The notes under the pieces: model-generated | What the model was told of the DNA's origin: nothing | Databases searched by the model: none | Seen by the model: only the letters and a program-made list of their open reading frames with translations | NCBI GenBank assembly: GCA_004352715.1 | Contig: SCFE01000018.1 | Location: 1-56,271, forward strand | From: Hofstenia miamia | Lineage: Eukaryota > Xenacoelomorpha > Acoela | Reading direction: 5' to 3' | Length of the DNA stretch: 56,271 bases | Made by a program: the position numbers and the translations under genes | In this document: positions 54,841 through 56,271 of the stretch, in pieces | Position numbering within the stretch: position 1 is the stretch's first letter | Layout of the letters: the number at the start of each line of letters is the position of its first letter

Positions 54841-56271
54841 CAATAATGATAATAGTTGTAATAATCATAATAAGAGTCAAAGCAAATTTATTGCTTAAAT
54901 GTATGTAAAAACTATAAACTAACACATGACAAAAATATTTACAAAACTAATTAAATATGCAATATTAATTAAAGGGCAGTTTTAAAAGTAATTTGACCAT
55001 GCGTTGAGTTTATTATCTATGCCCAATAATGTTTGCCTACTTAATAGAACTTGTTTCATTTTTTCTTGAAGTGTTTATAGTTTTTCTCACATTTTATATC
55101 AATACTTAAATCATTCCAAGAGATTGAACATTTAAAAGAAAATGAATCTTGACGATTATTGATGCTAAAAAGTGTTTTATTTCTTTTATTGATTTTGATG
55201 TAATTATTAAGAAAACTTAATGAACTTAATTCATGAATAAATTTGTGAATCATACATAAAGATTGATATTGAATAAAGTAACTCGGGGCCAAAATATTAT
55301 ATGATGATCTTAATTGCGTTATGGATTCATGTTTTTCAATATAATTAAGTGTTCTAAATGCCCAGTTAAACATTTTTGCTAATGATGAACGTTTTTGCGA
55401 TGTGAGATTTTGAAAAAGAAATGCACAGTAATTAAATTGACTTAAGACAATGAATGAATAAGTTCTACATGCGATGATTTTCCTACATGGCGCAAATGGT
55501 ACAAATATTTTATTCCACATGCCATCTTTTTTAATTTGTGGGAGAAGAAATTATCGAAATTTAAGTCATTGTCTAATAATACACCTAGATAGTTTACACA
55601 TTTACTTTTCAATATCTTTTGTCAAATGTTTGGTTGCCTCAAAGGGATTTTTTGCTGTCCGTAATATACAAGTATCGTCTGCATATTGGTAAGTAGTTCC
55701 ATTTGTCAAGGATTTTGAAATGTCATTGACATAAAGTGCGAAAAGAATGGGTCCTAATACAGTTCCTTGTGGTACGCCTAGATTTGTAGTAGTATAGTCT
55801 GAGAAAATGTGATCAATTTTTACTCTTTGTCTGCGATTCTCTAAAAAACTCATAATGAAATTTATTGCATTGACACTAAAACCTTCTAGCCTTAATTTTT
55901 CTTCTAAAATATCGAAATTCATTGAATTAAATGCTTTGCTTAAATCAAGTAAAGCAACCGCTGTAAACAAATTTTGATTTACATTTTGTTTAATTTTTTC
56001 TGTGATTGATAAAATCGCATCAGATGTGCTGAATTTAGGTCGAAATCCAAATTGATTATTTTATAAAATTTGATTGTCATTGATAAATTTGTACATTTGT
56101 GCGGCTAGTAGTTTTTCAAATATTTTTGAGAAGGGGTGTGTTATACTAATTGGCCTGTCGTTCATGTGGTCTAGCGGGTCTCCTTCTTTATATAACGGTG
56201 AAATATCAGATTGCTTTAAAAGGGTAGGAAAGTCATTATTTATAATACTTTGATTAAATGCTACAAGCAGG
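54841..56271 (-). mobile_element. LINE family A, copy 2 (truncated by window end)
   Basis: The minus-strand 3' end carries an AATAAT-rich tail and the same 3' motif as copy 1 (ATAAGAGTCAAAGCAAATTT at about 54871-54890). Coding extends to the window edge and retains the RT palm that copy 1 lacks, so the two copies complement each other for describing the family. Confidence 0.8.
55056..56271 (-). pseudogene. LINE A ORF2: reverse transcriptase and C-terminus
   Basis: From the window edge: DFPTLLKQSDISPLYKEGDP, DRPISITHPFSKIFEKLL and FGFRPKFST. The palm has LDLSKAFNSMNFDIL, GVPQGTVLGPILFALYVND and the catalytic box YQYADDTCIL. After a frame break and deletion at about 55600 comes VNYLGVLLDNDLNF, then a 154-residue tail (55056-55520) ending HFKKK. 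An in-frame TAA lies at 56061-56063, just before NNQFGFRP. The catalytic residues are intact although the frame is broken. The APE endonuclease and ORF1 would lie outside the window. Confidence 0.82.

Noticed and set aside
1-56271. tRNA, rRNA, CRISPR arrays, bacterial operons or phage genes
   Set aside because: No cloverleaf with a proper TPsiC arm, no spaced identical repeats with unique spacers and no Shine-Dalgarno-led gene series. Introns and eukaryotic transposons dominate.

Overview
This is an AT-rich, intron-containing, transposon-dense piece of an invertebrate animal genome from a draft assembly. It has four large N gaps (17782-18455, 20097-20305, 22655-23603, 39873-40872), several small ones, and false duplications at gap edges. 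The species cannot be assigned from the sequence. No tRNA, rRNA, CRISPR array or bacterial-type operon was seen.

Host genes are few. The clearest is a single-exon rhodopsin-class GPCR on the minus strand (24805-25935), artificially lengthened by a duplicated contig end. The most interesting host content is a small dispersed family of secreted PLAT/LH2-like proteins. One two-exon gene lies on the plus strand (31356-33622) and one on the minus strand (51112-53211). Both share a signal-peptide first exon, a phase-0 intron with a GTAAGT donor, and a TATA-like motif exactly 81 nt before the ATG. A third, broken exon 2 lies at 12892-13230, where the conserved Cys codon is a TGA stop.

Almost everything else recognisable is transposon-derived. 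1-3560: a ZMYM/TTF-type hAT transposase relic, an unclassified element with TTGGCGC end repeats, and a hairpin MITE. 3715-8800: an APE-type LINE (family A) with an SGNH-esterase ORF1, interrupted by a 1.5-kb hAT element with a perfect 8-bp target duplication. 8830-11800: a restriction-like-endonuclease LINE (NeSL/R2-like) abutting a truncated Tc1 transposase. 13380-17360: a second APE LINE, a decayed piggyBac and a MITE with internal 57-bp tandem repeats. 20783-22351: a long-inverted-repeat element. 37324-45721: a Ty1/copia-like relic (gag, protease, integrase, start of RT) split by a 1.27-kb LTR-like insert whose sister copies lie at 37324-38594 and, partly, at 27350-27946 (minus). 46700-48600: a third LINE type. 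51780-52676: a mariner relic inside the intron of the second PLAT-like gene. 54040-56271: a relic of the RLE LINE and a second copy of LINE family A.

The genes do not form a shared pathway. The window shows a GPCR and a small secreted-protein family embedded in layered, mostly dead transposons whose nesting gives a partial relative chronology.
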